Of a stretch of 64,000 nucleotides of DNA, positions 51,835 to 61,132 are shown one piece after another. The DNA is taken from assembly GCA_015069425.1 (NCBI GenBank), contig SVIP01000001.1, positions 124,001-188,000 on the forward strand, read 5' to 3'. Each line of letters begins with the position of its first letter. Within the stretch, counting starts at the first letter, position 1. This DNA comes from Clostridiales bacterium (lineage in GTDB: Bacteria; Bacillota; Clostridia; Christensenellales; Borkfalkiaceae). The position numbers and the translations under genes were made by a program. The notes under the pieces are model-generated. The model made no database searches. It was not told the origin of the DNA and saw only the letters and a list, made by a program, of their open reading frames with translations.

Positions 51835-54200
51835 TATCTATTCTCTATATACTTTCTAATTTCGCTTGCGTTATCGTAAGCCTCAAACCCATTTCCGTTC
51901 GGTACAAGAAGGGTTGGTGCTTTCTTAACGCCATATTTTAAGGTAAGTTCTCTATCTTCTTCTGCGTTAACAACAGCGTACTTAACACCTGCTTTATCCA
52001 ACATCATTTTGCTAGTTTTGCAGTTTGGACATCCGTTTCTTGTGAATAGAACAGGCCCATCAAGTTCGGGTTTAACGTCTTCTTTTTTCTCACAAACACA
52101 TACGTCGTCTGCTTTTTTATTGAGTTTAGAGTTTTCGATATCGTAAACTTTTCTGTCCTCAAATTCCTTTCTCTTACCATCGTTCCAGTTCTGTATCGGA
52201 CGATAGTAACCAGTTATACGGCTGTATACTTCAGTGCTCTTTCCACAGGTTGGGCATTCATAAACTTCACCAGCAATATAACCGTGATCCGCACATACAG
52301 AATAGGTCGGCGACATTGTATAGTATGGAAGTTTATAGTTTTCAGCAATCTTTCTAACCAAATTTGCCGCTGCTTTCCAATCGGGTAACTTTTGTCCTAA
52401 GAATGCGTGGAATACTGTACCAGAAGTATAAAGCGTTTGTAATTCATCTTGAATATCAAGTGCTGAGAAAATATCTTCTGTATAACTTACAGGCAAGTGT
52501 GAACTGTTGGTATAATATGGTGTCTTATCATTATCAGATGCCGTAATAATATCTGGATATCTCTTCTTGTCGTGCTTAGCAAGACGGAAAGAGGTAGATT
52601 CTGCAGGCGTTGCCTCTAAGTTATAGAGGTCACCATACATTTCTTGATAGTCAGAAAGTTTATTTCTCATAAAGTTCAACACGTCTTTAGTAAAACTTTG
52701 AGCTTCAGCATTGGTCAAATCTTTCTTTATCCATTTTGCGTTAAGACAAGCTTCGTTCATACCAACTAAACCGATTGTTGAGAAGTGGTTATTAAACGTT
52801 CCCAAATACCTCTTAGTATAAGGATAAAGACCTGCCTCTAATAATTTGGTAACAGTATCTCTCTTAACTTTAAGTGAACGAGCAGAAATGTCAAGCATAT
52901 GCTTTAATCTGTCATAGAATTCCTCTTCAGTGTTTGAAAGATATGCAATTCTCGGCATGTTAATAGTTACAACACCGATAGACCCCGTGCTTTCACCACT
53001 ACCGAAGAAACCGCCTGACTTTTTACGAAGTTCTCTTAAATCAAGTCTCAATCTACAGCACATTGAACGAACGTCACTTGGTTCCATATCACTATTAATA
53101 TAGTTAGAGAAATAAGGTGTACCGTATTTAGCGGTCATTTCAAACAACAACTTGTTGTTTTCTGTTTCCGACCAGTCAAAGTCAGAAGTAATTGAATAGG
53201 TAGGAATTGGATATTGGAAACCTCTGCCGTTAGCATCGCCTTCAATCATAATTTCAATGAACGCTTTGTTAACCATCGCCATTTCTTTTGCACAATCTTT
53301 ATATTTAAAATCCATTTCCTTCCCACCAACTATAGCGTTCATTTCTGCTAAGTCGTTCGGAACAACCCAGTCAAGGGTAATATTTGTAAACGGAGATTGA
53401 GTACCCCATCTACTAGGTGTGTTTACACCGTAAATAAATGATTGAATACATTGTTTAACTTCTTTATAAGTTAGATTATCAACTTTAACAAACGGTGCTA
53501 AATATGTATCGAAAGACGAGAACGCTTGCGCACCTGCCCATTCATTTTGCATAATACCTAAGAAGTTTACCATCTGGTTACATAAAGTTGACAAGTGTCC
53601 TGCCGGTGAAGAAGTAATTTTCCCTGCAACACCACCTAACCCCTCTTTAATAAGTTGACGGAGTGACCAACCTGCGCAGTATCCTGTAAGCATTGATAGG
53701 TCGTGAATATGTATGTCGGCGTTTCTGTGTGCTTCGCCAATTTCATCGTCGTAAACTTCACTAAGCCAATAGTTTGCAGTAACCGCACCACTGTTAGAAA
53801 GAATAAGTCCACCAACCGAATAAGTAACGGTCGAGTTTTCCTTAACACGCCAGTCCGCAACTTTTAAATAGTCGTCTACCACCTTTTTGTAGTCAACTAA
53901 AGTTGATTTAATATTACGAACTTTTTCCCTTTGTTTACGATAAAGTATGTAACTTTTCGCAACGTCAACGTAACCTGCTTGAATTAAAACAACTTCAACG
54001 CTATCTTGTATATCTTCAACGTTGATAAGATTGTCTTTAATTTTCTTTGTAAAATCAGCAGACACACGGAGAGTTAACATATTAAGAATATCTGCTGTAT
54101 AATTCACCCCTTTAGCATTAAACGCTTTTGATATGGCAATTGAAATCTTACTCATATCGTATTCAACTAATTTGCCATCTCTTTTCCTTACTTGAAACAT
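51834..54200 (-). CDS. nrdD: Anaerobic (class III) ribonucleoside-triphosphate reductase with fused C-terminal redoxin domain
   Basis: Makes deoxyribonucleotides without oxygen using a glycyl radical. It has 788 residues. N-terminal ATP-cone (QVRKRDGKLVEYDMSKISIAI, 1-90), catalytic barrel, zinc site in CADHGYIAGEVYECPTCGKS, and the radical loop RITGYYRP with the radical Gly at 664. In typical proteins the chain ends soon after; here about 50 residues (with CVCEKK) lead to a thioredoxin/glutaredoxin-like domain (715-788) with C724-PN-C727 and the cis-Pro segment KKAPTL. With trxB and rubredoxin downstream, it looks like a redoxin-dependent rather than formate-dependent enzyme. Confidence 0.93.
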   Translation of the reverse strand: MFQVRKRDGKLVEYDMSKISIAISKAFNAKGVNYTADILNMLTLRVSADFTKKIKDNLINVEDIQDSVEVVLIQAGYVDVAKSYILYRKQREKVRNIKSTLVDYKKVVDDYLKVADWRVKENSTVTYSVGGLILSNSGAVTANYWLSEVYDDEIGEAHRNADIHIHDLSMLTGYCAGWSLRQLIKEGLGGVAGKITSSPAGHLSTLCNQMVNFLGIMQNEWAGAQAFSSFDTYLAPFVKVDNLTYKEVKQCIQSFIYGVNTPSRWGTQSPFTNITLDWVVPNDLAEMNAIVGGKEMDFKYKDCAKEMAMVNKAFIEIMIEGDANGRGFQYPIPTYSITSDFDWSETENNKLLFEMTAKYGTPYFSNYINSDMEPSDVRSMCCRLRLDLRELRKKSGGFFGSGESTGSIGVVTINMPRIAYLSNTEEEFYDRLKHMLDISARSLKVKRDTVTKLLEAGLYPYTKRYLGTFNNHFSTIGLVGMNEACLNAKWIKKDLTNAEAQSFTKDVLNFMRNKLSDYQEMYGDLYNLEATPAESTSFRLAKHDKKRYPDIITASDNDKTPYYTNSSHLPVSYTEDIFSALDIQDELQTLYTSGTVFHAFLGQKLPDWKAAANLVRKIAENYKLPYYTMSPTYSVCADHGYIAGEVYECPTCGKSTEVYSRITGYYRPIQNWNDGKRKEFEDRKVYDIENSKLNKKADDVCVCEKKEDVKPELDGPVLFTRNGCPNCKTSKMMLDKAGVKYAVVNAEEDRELTLKYGVKKAPTLLVPNGNGFEAYDNASEIRKYIENR

Positions 54201-54241
54201 TTCTTCTCCTCCATTTATTATTTTTCTTGTGTGCTTATTTA

Positions 54242-54324
54242 ATATAACACAATATATTGTGCCTTGTCAACGAATTATGACTATATTTTGTAAAAATTTT
54301 TATACTCAACCACAATATCTTGTG
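54242..54324 (-). promoter_or_regulatory. nrdD promoter with three phased NrdR-box-like sites
   Basis: On the minus strand TTGACA (54265-54270), 17 bases, TTATAT (54242-54247). The spacer is filled by the perfect palindrome CACAATATATTGTG (54248-54261). Further sites are a weaker GACTATATTTTGTA (54279-54292) and CACAATATCTTGTG (54311-54324). Start-to-start distances are 31 and 32 bases, three helical turns, the spacing known for NrdR box pairs. Repression of nrdD by NrdR-ATP/dATP is expected; nrdR is not in the window. Confidence 0.8.
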
Positions 54325-54339
54325 TTTGAAACAAAAAAA

Positions 54340-54370
54340 CACCCTTTCGCTAAGTTTTGGCGAAAGGGTG
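54340..54370 (-). terminator. Terminator after the small membrane protein gene
   Basis: CACCCTTTCGC/GCGAAAGGGTG 11-bp stem with a nine-base loop, followed by TTTTTTTG on the minus strand. Confidence 0.85.
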
Positions 54371-54386
54371 AATTTTATCGTAATAA

Positions 54387-54611
54387 TTAGATAATGAATA
54401 AGAAACGACAAATCTTTTTGTTAAGTAACATACAGATAAGGTCGAGCACCCAAACAATGGTAAAACCACCAATTAAACGAACGATTGCAGCAATAATTGC
54501 ACCCTCTTTAAAACGAGTAACAACTCCGCAGATCCAAGAAGTGAAAGGAATAATCGCTAAAATTAAGCTAACGATATAATCCAAACCAAAATAGTCACCT
54601 TTCTTTGCCAT
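54387..54611 (-). CDS. Small membrane protein of unknown function
   Basis: A 74-residue protein with two or three hydrophobic segments (YIVSLILAIIPFTSWICGVVTR, AAIVRLIGGFTIVWVLDLICMLL) and a short basic tail. Layout resembles small YqaE/Pmp3-like or TM2-like membrane proteins, but no signature is decisive. Strong ribosome site (TTAGGAGGAACTTATT), own terminator, monocistronic. Confidence 0.7.
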   Translation of the reverse strand: MAKKGDYFGLDYIVSLILAIIPFTSWICGVVTRFKEGAIIAAIVRLIGGFTIVWVLDLICMLLNKKICRFLFII

Positions 54612-54760
54612 AATAAGTTCCTCCTAATAAATATATAATGTTATTATAGCGGTAAAGCCCTAAAGAAATAACATCGTATTTATATTATACTACACAAAAT
54701 AAAAATTGTACATAGTTTAATAAAAATTTTTCAAAAATAATTTTATCAAGTAGGGTAAAA

Positions 54761-54789
54761 TTGACTTGATTTTATTTTAAAAATATATT
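54761..54789 (+). promoter_or_regulatory. Promoter of tRNA-Ser
   Basis: TTGACT (54761-54766), 17 bases, TATATT (54784-54789), 23 bases before the tRNA. The rest of 54612-54760 is AT-rich with no gene; it should also contain the promoter of the small membrane protein gene (TATAAT-like words on the minus strand at about 54635 and 54688). Confidence 0.6.
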
Positions 54790-54812
54790 AGAATAATTTG
54801 GTAATAAAAGAC

Positions 54813-54900
54813 GGAGAGGTGTCAGAGTGGTCTAATGTGCACGCTTGGAAAGCGTGTATAGGGCAACCTATCGGAGGTTCGAATCCTCTCCTCTCCGCCA
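54813..54900 (+). tRNA. tRNA-Ser (anticodon GGA)
   Basis: An 88-base cloverleaf: acceptor GGAGAGG pairs with CCTCTCC, discriminator G and encoded CCA; D-arm with GAGTGGTCTAA; anticodon stem CACGC/GCGTG enclosing TTGGAAA, anticodon GGA; a long variable arm (TATAGGGCAACCTATC) as required for tRNA-Ser; T-arm GAGG-TTCGAAT-CCTC. Confidence 0.96.
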
Positions 54901-54907
54901 GCAAACG

Positions 54908-54936
54908 AAAACCCTACACGTTCGTGTGGGGTTTTT
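54908..54936 (+). terminator. Terminator after tRNA-Ser
   Basis: AAAACCC-ACAC / GTGT-GGGGTTTTT hairpin with loop GTTC eight bases after the CCA, then TTTTTGCTTT. Confidence 0.75.
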
Positions 54937-54957
54937 GCTTTGATGTATGTAATTAAA

Positions 54958-55073
54958 AGAGGATTCGAATTAGGAGCTAGCAACTTTAGTTGCGTATTGC
55001 CGTTAGGCAAAAAATAGTCCAGTGGACTATTTTGCGAGAGGCTCGAGAGAAGCGAATCCTCTCCTCTCCGCCA
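54958..55073. repeat. Multi-hairpin element ending in a 21-bp copy of the tRNA-Ser 3' end
   Basis: An outer 10-bp stem AGAGGATTCG (54958-54967)/CGAATCCTCT (55053-55062) encloses four hairpins: GCAAC-TTTA-GTTGC (54980-54993), TTGCC-GTTA-GGCAA (54997-55010), AAAATAGTCC-AGT-GGACTATTTT (55011-55033) and CGAG-AGG-CTCG (55035-55045). The right end, 55053-55073, is identical over 21 bases to 54880-54900 of the tRNA gene, then similarity stops. It could be the scar of an integrated element, a tRNA-derived repeat, or a structured RNA. No protein is encoded; the frame visible on the reverse strand is an artefact of the tRNA. Confidence 0.7.
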
Positions 55074-55078
55074 CAATG

Positions 55079-55108
55079 AAAAAAGAGTGCTAACGGCACT
55101 CTTTTTTT
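55079..55108. terminator. Terminator beyond the tRNA element (bidirectional)
   Basis: AAAAAAGAGTGC/GCACTCTTTTTTT stem with loop TAACG, T-rich in both directions; it faces the end of the ADP-ribosylglycohydrolase gene. Between it and 55175 nothing else is seen. Confidence 0.8.
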
Positions 55109-55174
55109 GTTTTGGGTTTTTACCCCCTATGATATGGTTAATCTTTCTATTTATTTTATAAATAATTTATTAAC

Positions 55175-56701
55175 TTAAACAAAAAAATATCTACACTTGA
55201 TAAGTTCGCTTGTTGGTCTGGATTCAGAAGTTATATCCAAATATAAATCAATATAAGGTTTACAAGCTTCATTTACTGCAAATTCTATATGAAATTCGCC
55301 TTTTGTTTCATAATTATTTGCAACAATGTCTCGCATAAATTTGCCTGTTTTTATATCAATATCGTCATCAGAAAAGACCTTAACATTTATGGTGTGTTTA
55401 GCCCAGTCCGTATTATTATTAAAGACTGTCACATCTAATAAAACAGTTTCCCCCACTTTTATAAATGGTTCTTTTTTATAATCCACCAAAACATCAAAAA
55501 CAAAATTATGATACAACTTTTTAAAAGGTGCTCTCGTAATTAACTCCGTAATTTTAGCAGGCTCCATTCCGTAATTGCCAATAAAATATTGATCTCTTGT
55601 ATCATAAACATCAGGTTCTTCCGCAATAATAAAAAATCCCGTTTCATCCATCAAGCAAGTTTTTTCATCATTAAACACAGGCAATAGCCGTATAACTCTT
55701 TCTGTAAGCTCATCAGTTGTACTAGGAATATTTAAACAGCGTCGACGATTTATACATACTGTTTCAATATTATGTCCCAAAGGTTTTTTCCATTTTTCTG
55801 GAATGTTGCTCGCACCGTTTATTATTCCCAAAATTGCGCCACATGTTGCTGCAGTACAATCTGCATCTTCTCCACAATATACAGCCGTTATAATAGTTTT
55901 TTCAAAATTGCCATTGCCTATAAGTAAAGACGCAACGATTATTCCTATTTGAACTGGTGCATCAAAACCAATTTCTCCAAGTGGAAAATTTTCTTTCAAC
56001 TCCCATGGGTGTTTGTTAAAAATGCCAAAATAAGATGGATAGTCTGTCAATAACATTTCTCTAATTTCATCAATGGAACATTTGTCCACATGCATTTTTT
56101 GAACCCTATCAATCACTTGATATATAGCTGATTGAATAGGAATATAACTTTTCGCTATTTCAACCAATCTGTAAACGTCTTTTTCTAAAAAAGCAACACT
56201 TTCTAGTACTGTGCAGAACACGGCCGCATACAGTCCTTCATCAGAGTGATCAACTATTGCATCTTCGTAGCAGTATTTTACCGCATTATAGGGATTTCCT
56301 GGAAATAAACATGCCCAAATTTCAGATCTAATAAATGCACCGTTACTATTTCTATATGGATTACCCACAACACCTGACAAAGGAGAAACTAGACCACTTC
56401 TCAAATTTTCCAACGCCGTACCATACTCATTTGAATTGTCTATTTGATAACTTACCCAGTATTCCGACAAAATGTCAGTATTAACTGATTTTCCATACTT
56501 TTCACAAGCATTAAGCCATATTAATTGCAAATCAAGGTCGTCGTTAGCGGGTATTCCCTTCGTTAAGTCTTGTGTATAAAAGTTAACGTCAACCGTTCCT
56601 CTATACATTTCAAAAGGAGCTCCTAAAACACCACCAATATTCTTTCCTTCCCAACAACCTAATATTTTATCTTTAATTTCTTTTAATGATAATTTCTCCA
56701 T
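55175..56701 (-). CDS. ADP-ribosylglycohydrolase-family protein
   Basis: A 508-residue protein. The N-terminal 320 residues are an ADP-ribosylglycohydrolase (DraG/ARH-type) all-helical domain: KILGCWEGKNIGGVLGAPFEMYRG, the metal-binding NDDLDLQLIWL (usual TDD replaced by NDD), and GEDADCTAATCGAILGIING (usual GGDADT-AA-GA--GA). A C-terminal beta-rich region (390-508, VGETVLLDVTVFNNNTDW) is extra. No signal peptide, so it is probably cytoplasmic. The substrate (ADP-ribose on protein, nucleic acid or a metabolite) is unknown. It follows the surface-protein genes by 36 bases. Confidence 0.85.
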   Translation of the reverse strand: MEKLSLKEIKDKILGCWEGKNIGGVLGAPFEMYRGTVDVNFYTQDLTKGIPANDDLDLQLIWLNACEKYGKSVNTDILSEYWVSYQIDNSNEYGTALENLRSGLVSPLSGVVGNPYRNSNGAFIRSEIWACLFPGNPYNAVKYCYEDAIVDHSDEGLYAAVFCTVLESVAFLEKDVYRLVEIAKSYIPIQSAIYQVIDRVQKMHVDKCSIDEIREMLLTDYPSYFGIFNKHPWELKENFPLGEIGFDAPVQIGIIVASLLIGNGNFEKTIITAVYCGEDADCTAATCGAILGIINGASNIPEKWKKPLGHNIETVCINRRRCLNIPSTTDELTERVIRLLPVFNDEKTCLMDETGFFIIAEEPDVYDTRDQYFIGNYGMEPAKITELITRAPFKKLYHNFVFDVLVDYKKEPFIKVGETVLLDVTVFNNNTDWAKHTINVKVFSDDDIDIKTGKFMRDIVANNYETKGEFHIEFAVNEACKPYIDLYLDITSESRPTSELIKCRYFFV

Positions 56702-56737
56702 AAAACCTCAAAAAAACCTGTTTTATTTTTTATTCAA

Positions 56738-59700
56738 TTAAGAAACTTTGATTTTAAATACTTTTTCTGACACATTATACTCTTCATCAACAGCATAGAA
56801 GATTAATTCATAATCACCTTTCTCTGTAAAACTTATTTGTGTCTTACCCGTATAATTTACCAATTTTGCTGATGGCATTTTTAAGAATACATATAACTGA
56901 GTATTTCCCAAATTATTTATAATCTCTGCATTCGGAATAGTTAAAACTTCATTTAGTGCAAACGTATCTTTTTCTAATTCACCAACGCTTATCTGTGGCA
57001 AATTACGATTTCTTACTTTAACGTAATACTCTTCGTTATACGCTCTTCCATTATTATCAGTTGTATATCTTATCGTGTAGTACCCGTATTGGTTTAAAAC
57101 AGCTTTTGTATCGGTATCACATTTTTGATTTTCGATAACTTTTGCCCCGTTTGGCGCAATCAAAGTAAGTTTTATATCCTTTTCGCCACCTAATACGTCA
57201 TAAGCCCAACCGGCAGGGATAACTATTTCGCTGTTATACTCAACTGTATAATTATATAATTTTTCTCTTAAATAAATGACTGGTGCTGTTCTATCATTAT
57301 ATGCTTGCAACACTCCGCTCTTATAAGTTGAAGAAAACACCTGATTTCCAACTTGCATAAGTTCTAACGAACCACTCTTGCCTGCTTTAACACCGTCAAT
57401 ACAAAAAGACATATAAGCTATGCTATCAGTAAACCCTTCAAAGTAATCTCCGTTTTCAAATTCATCTAAGTTGAAAATTACTTTATTATTTACGTCTTTT
57501 ATTGTCTTGGTTCTACCATCAACTATAAAATAAAACTGATTATTACGATTACAGAAAGATGCTTGTATAATAACAGCAGACAACTCATTGTCGTTCAATA
57601 TAACCTTTGAAGTATTCTCATTTACAGGAATAACTGTCAACGTAATACTCTTTTCCCTATACAACGTATCAAAAAGTTTAATTTTTAATGACGAAAAATC
57701 ATTGTTTTCTGGGTTAACAGCAAAACTTATAACCATATCTTCACAAACAACAACGTTTGGCAAACTAACAACGTTATCATTTTTAGTAATTATGCTCGTA
57801 TAAAACTTTTCATTCTTAAACGTCACGTCTGCATAATCTTCTAAAACAAGATAGTCCGATAAATACACAGGCTCAATAACGGTAATAGTGTATGATTGCG
57901 AAGTTAAGTTATTACCTTGTCCCGCAATAAATTTAACGTTTATTTTTTCGCCTTTATTCTTATCGGCAACAAAACTGTTTCCGTCAATTCTTTCCCCATC
58001 AACTTCAATCCAGCAGGGAACTTCTGTTTCGCCATCGCTTGAATAAATCTTAGCTGTAAACGATGGCAATAAAACGTTCTCGCCCTTTAAAACTGATAGT
58101 GGAACTCTACCATCAATCGTTATAATAGGATTATTTGATGATTGAACAGGAATGGTTAATTCTCCTTCAATATTTTCCTCTAAATAGTCGCTTATAACGT
58201 AGAAAATCTTAATTTCACCAATATTGTCAAGGTAAACTTCTCTATTTTTTGACAAACGAAGTTCTTTATCATTTAACGACACAACGTATTCAAACTGAGC
58301 TTTACCAGATACGCCAACAACATTTATCTCAGGAATTTGATATCTCGTCCCAACAACTGCCTTTTGTGGCAAAGTTGCAAACTGAACGCTAACTTCTCTT
58401 TTTTCCATAACGGCAAAGTTTAAAACAATCTTATCTATATTGCCGTACAAATCCGTGACCGTATAAACAATTAAATAAACACCTTTTTTATCGGGCGTAA
58501 ATTTATCGCCATTTACTTCAATCGGTATATTTCCCGTTTGATTTATCTTAAAGAATAATTCTCTCTTTACATTGCAAAATGGTGAGAATACGTCTTCAAC
58601 AACTATATTTGGCAACTCATATTCATACCCAACGCAGCCGTTTGGCATTTCATTAAAATCAGGGATAAATTTGCTTTTTTCAATATAAATGTTCGGCTCA
58701 ACCTCGTCTTTTAGTTGCTGACCAGAAAGGGACTGTCCTGCAATTTCCGTCACAATTACACCCCCAACGTCATAAAGAGTTTGCATTGTCACTTGAACGT
58801 AAACTCTTCCCGAAGTGAACCCCGACCAAATATTTTCACCAACTTGTTCAGGATTATCAGCATCTAAAAGCATTTTAAATGTGTTGTTTATTTCACGAAC
58901 AAAGAACTGCTTTTCTTCAACGTCAACTCTTACTGCAAAAGGAGCTTTGTCTTTATATTTATGTCCATAAAAAGAGTTGTGTGTGACAAATCCAAAATAA
59001 TTATCAACTTCGCCCACGTGTCCCGCTTCGTTTCTAATTCCTAACGATTTACCGTTATAGTTAAGTAAAACATAAGAATAAGTTTCGTTCCATTGATTAT
59101 ATCTATACTTAAATTTGACAACATTTTGCTCATTTTCAGCATCAATAAGTTCAATATTTAATTCTGTAAAATTTATATATCCATCACCTGAAAGAACTTG
59201 TAATTCTATCAAGTTCTTATCTTTGCCAAGAACATTTAAATCTATCGGATTTGCAAACCTAAACGTACTATTTCGAGCATCTGCTAAAACCCTTATTCCG
59301 TTTCCAGCAGTAGAATATGCGGGTAAATCCACGTTTCCATCTACACTAACAACCCCTGAAACGTTTTCTATTATCGAAGTAGCACCAATAGCTGAGCTAA
59401 CAATTTTTTCTTCTTTATAAAAACTTCCATCATAATCACCAGAAAAAACAATTTTATATTCTCCCACCTGCATAGGGACAAACGAATTATCTTGCAGAAC
59501 AACTTGTTCGCCATCTGGTGCAATTACACTTACATTTGCTGTCGTTTCAGTTTCTCCATAAACAAGAATTGCTTGTGGCAAAGCATATTTTTGATTGATA
59601 GATACTTGTTCTGGGAAATCAATATTATCAAAACGAGGCATGTCTTTTGCAATAAAGGTCAAAGTTTCGGTAGTTGTGACACCCAACTGCGTTTCAAAAA

Positions 59701-61111
59701 CGTATATAATCTTATATTCTCCAACCCCGTCTATTTTAAATGCCCTATTTTCGTTTTCATCAATTCTTTTTAAGACCGTACTATCTTTTTGAACAAGAGT
59801 ATAATACGAAATAGACGTTTTTTCATACGATAATGAAGAATATGCTTTTAATGACGGTATCTCTAATTCTTTTCCATTAGCATACTCATTTAAAATTTCG
59901 CTATCAAAATATACTTCTAATTCAGGAATAGCGGTGTAAATTTCAACTTCAATTTCTTTCTCACTTGTTATTCCACCTGAATCTTTCACGGTATATATGA
60001 AAGTGTAAACGCCCTCTGTTTTATCAGGTACAAACGCCCAGTCTTTAACTTCAACGTTTTGACCATTATATAAAACTTCACAAGTTGTAGAATTAGCCAA
60101 ATCGCCGTCTAATATATCGTAAACATAAGGTTTTGGAAGTTCATAAGCAAAGTTAGAAATAATTTTATTTATCGGCTTAACAAAAATACTTGCCCCTGCC
60201 GTATTTTTATGATTTTCACCGGCAAGTGTTTGCCCACACAACTCGTAAACAATAAACTTAGAAGTATTTGTTTTTTCACTTTTTACTTCAAAAAGCATAT
60301 CCACAGAATAACGCTCAAAAGCAGGTAAGCTTTTATCGTTTGGTAAAGACGTATGTGCAGAGCTGTTTACAGTAGTTCTAAATAACGTATTTAAGTTATG
60401 CTCGGTAATAGCACTACCGTTACCATTTTTAAATGCGTGAATATTTAAGTCTTGGCTTGTTAAATCATAACTAAACTTCAAAGGTCTATTAGTTCCCTTA
60501 GTATCAACGTAAGGAATAAAGGATTTTCCTGTAAAACTTGATGCAATGTTTAATATATTATCCTGTCTATAAACTGCGGTTGTTCCACCAACTTCTGCAT
60601 CATAATAATAGATATTAAGGCATAAGTAGTTTAAGCTTGATTGATAAAAGGACAACTTAATAGATTGATTTGGGTTTTCCAAATTAGTAAATACAAACGC
60701 TAAACGTTGATAATCAACAGCATAACCGTCAGTACCCGTCATATTATTATCGTTAACAGCTTTATATAAATTTTCCATAAAGCCTTGTCCTAACAAGTTA
60801 AAAGCACCACTATAACTATTCAACAATCGAACACTTGTAGAATAACCCTTTTCGCTCGCCTCGAATAAATAACCACTACGATAATCGGCTTCACCGCCAG
60901 AAAAATACTGACCTTTTTCGGTTATTAAATAATCAGAATATTTACCATCATTAGCACTTTTAATATCAAAATTTTTGTGAATTTTAACATTTTCTTGGGC
61001 ATCTAAACCATTTGTCGCCATAGGATTAAAAAGCGCTAATCCACACACGATAAAAACAAACGATAAAATGGATAAAAATATAATTTTATAAACGTTATTT
61101 TTATTTATCAT
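56738..61111 (-). CDS. Large secreted surface protein with repeated Ig-like domains
   Basis: 1,457 residues from the ATG at 61109-61111 (GGAG six bases upstream; the longer frame would start at a TTG inside that site). Signal peptide IIFLSILSFVFIVCGLALF. The first 300 residues form a jelly-roll-like beta domain paralogous to that of the next gene (SANDGKYSDYL, QRLAFVFTNLENPNQS, FIVYELCGQTLAGE). Then a series of Ig/cadherin-like modules (DGDLANSTTCEVLYNG, YTFIYTVKDSGG, YLIVYTVTDLYGN) and a second beta domain copy. No LPXTG motif or membrane anchor at the C-terminus (FKIKVS). Adhesin or carbohydrate binding is inferred. Confidence 0.75.
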   Translation of the reverse strand: MINKNNVYKIIFLSILSFVFIVCGLALFNPMATNGLDAQENVKIHKNFDIKSANDGKYSDYLITEKGQYFSGGEADYRSGYLFEASEKGYSTSVRLLNSYSGAFNLLGQGFMENLYKAVNDNNMTGTDGYAVDYQRLAFVFTNLENPNQSIKLSFYQSSLNYLCLNIYYYDAEVGGTTAVYRQDNILNIASSFTGKSFIPYVDTKGTNRPLKFSYDLTSQDLNIHAFKNGNGSAITEHNLNTLFRTTVNSSAHTSLPNDKSLPAFERYSVDMLFEVKSEKTNTSKFIVYELCGQTLAGENHKNTAGASIFVKPINKIISNFAYELPKPYVYDILDGDLANSTTCEVLYNGQNVEVKDWAFVPDKTEGVYTFIYTVKDSGGITSEKEIEVEIYTAIPELEVYFDSEILNEYANGKELEIPSLKAYSSLSYEKTSISYYTLVQKDSTVLKRIDENENRAFKIDGVGEYKIIYVFETQLGVTTTETLTFIAKDMPRFDNIDFPEQVSINQKYALPQAILVYGETETTANVSVIAPDGEQVVLQDNSFVPMQVGEYKIVFSGDYDGSFYKEEKIVSSAIGATSIIENVSGVVSVDGNVDLPAYSTAGNGIRVLADARNSTFRFANPIDLNVLGKDKNLIELQVLSGDGYINFTELNIELIDAENEQNVVKFKYRYNQWNETYSYVLLNYNGKSLGIRNEAGHVGEVDNYFGFVTHNSFYGHKYKDKAPFAVRVDVEEKQFFVREINNTFKMLLDADNPEQVGENIWSGFTSGRVYVQVTMQTLYDVGGVIVTEIAGQSLSGQQLKDEVEPNIYIEKSKFIPDFNEMPNGCVGYEYELPNIVVEDVFSPFCNVKRELFFKINQTGNIPIEVNGDKFTPDKKGVYLIVYTVTDLYGNIDKIVLNFAVMEKREVSVQFATLPQKAVVGTRYQIPEINVVGVSGKAQFEYVVSLNDKELRLSKNREVYLDNIGEIKIFYVISDYLEENIEGELTIPVQSSNNPIITIDGRVPLSVLKGENVLLPSFTAKIYSSDGETEVPCWIEVDGERIDGNSFVADKNKGEKINVKFIAGQGNNLTSQSYTITVIEPVYLSDYLVLEDYADVTFKNEKFYTSIITKNDNVVSLPNVVVCEDMVISFAVNPENNDFSSLKIKLFDTLYREKSITLTVIPVNENTSKVILNDNELSAVIIQASFCNRNNQFYFIVDGRTKTIKDVNNKVIFNLDEFENGDYFEGFTDSIAYMSFCIDGVKAGKSGSLELMQVGNQVFSSTYKSGVLQAYNDRTAPVIYLREKLYNYTVEYNSEIVIPAGWAYDVLGGEKDIKLTLIAPNGAKVIENQKCDTDTKAVLNQYGYYTIRYTTDNNGRAYNEEYYVKVRNRNLPQISVGELEKDTFALNEVLTIPNAEIINNLGNTQLYVFLKMPSAKLVNYTGKTQISFTEKGDYELIFYAVDEEYNVSEKVFKIKVS

Positions 61112-61132
61112 AAAACACTCCAATCTTGACGA

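Noticed and set aside
54958..55073. Integron attC site or T-box riboswitch
   Set aside because: No RYYYAAC/GTTRRRY ends and no integrase for attC; no T-box sequence or downstream synthetase gene.
54822..55076. 84-codon frame on the minus strand over tRNA-Ser and the repeat element
   Set aside because: It is the reverse complement of the tRNA and structured repeat (the GGEERIRTSD-type peptide is a well-known tRNA artefact), with no ribosome site.
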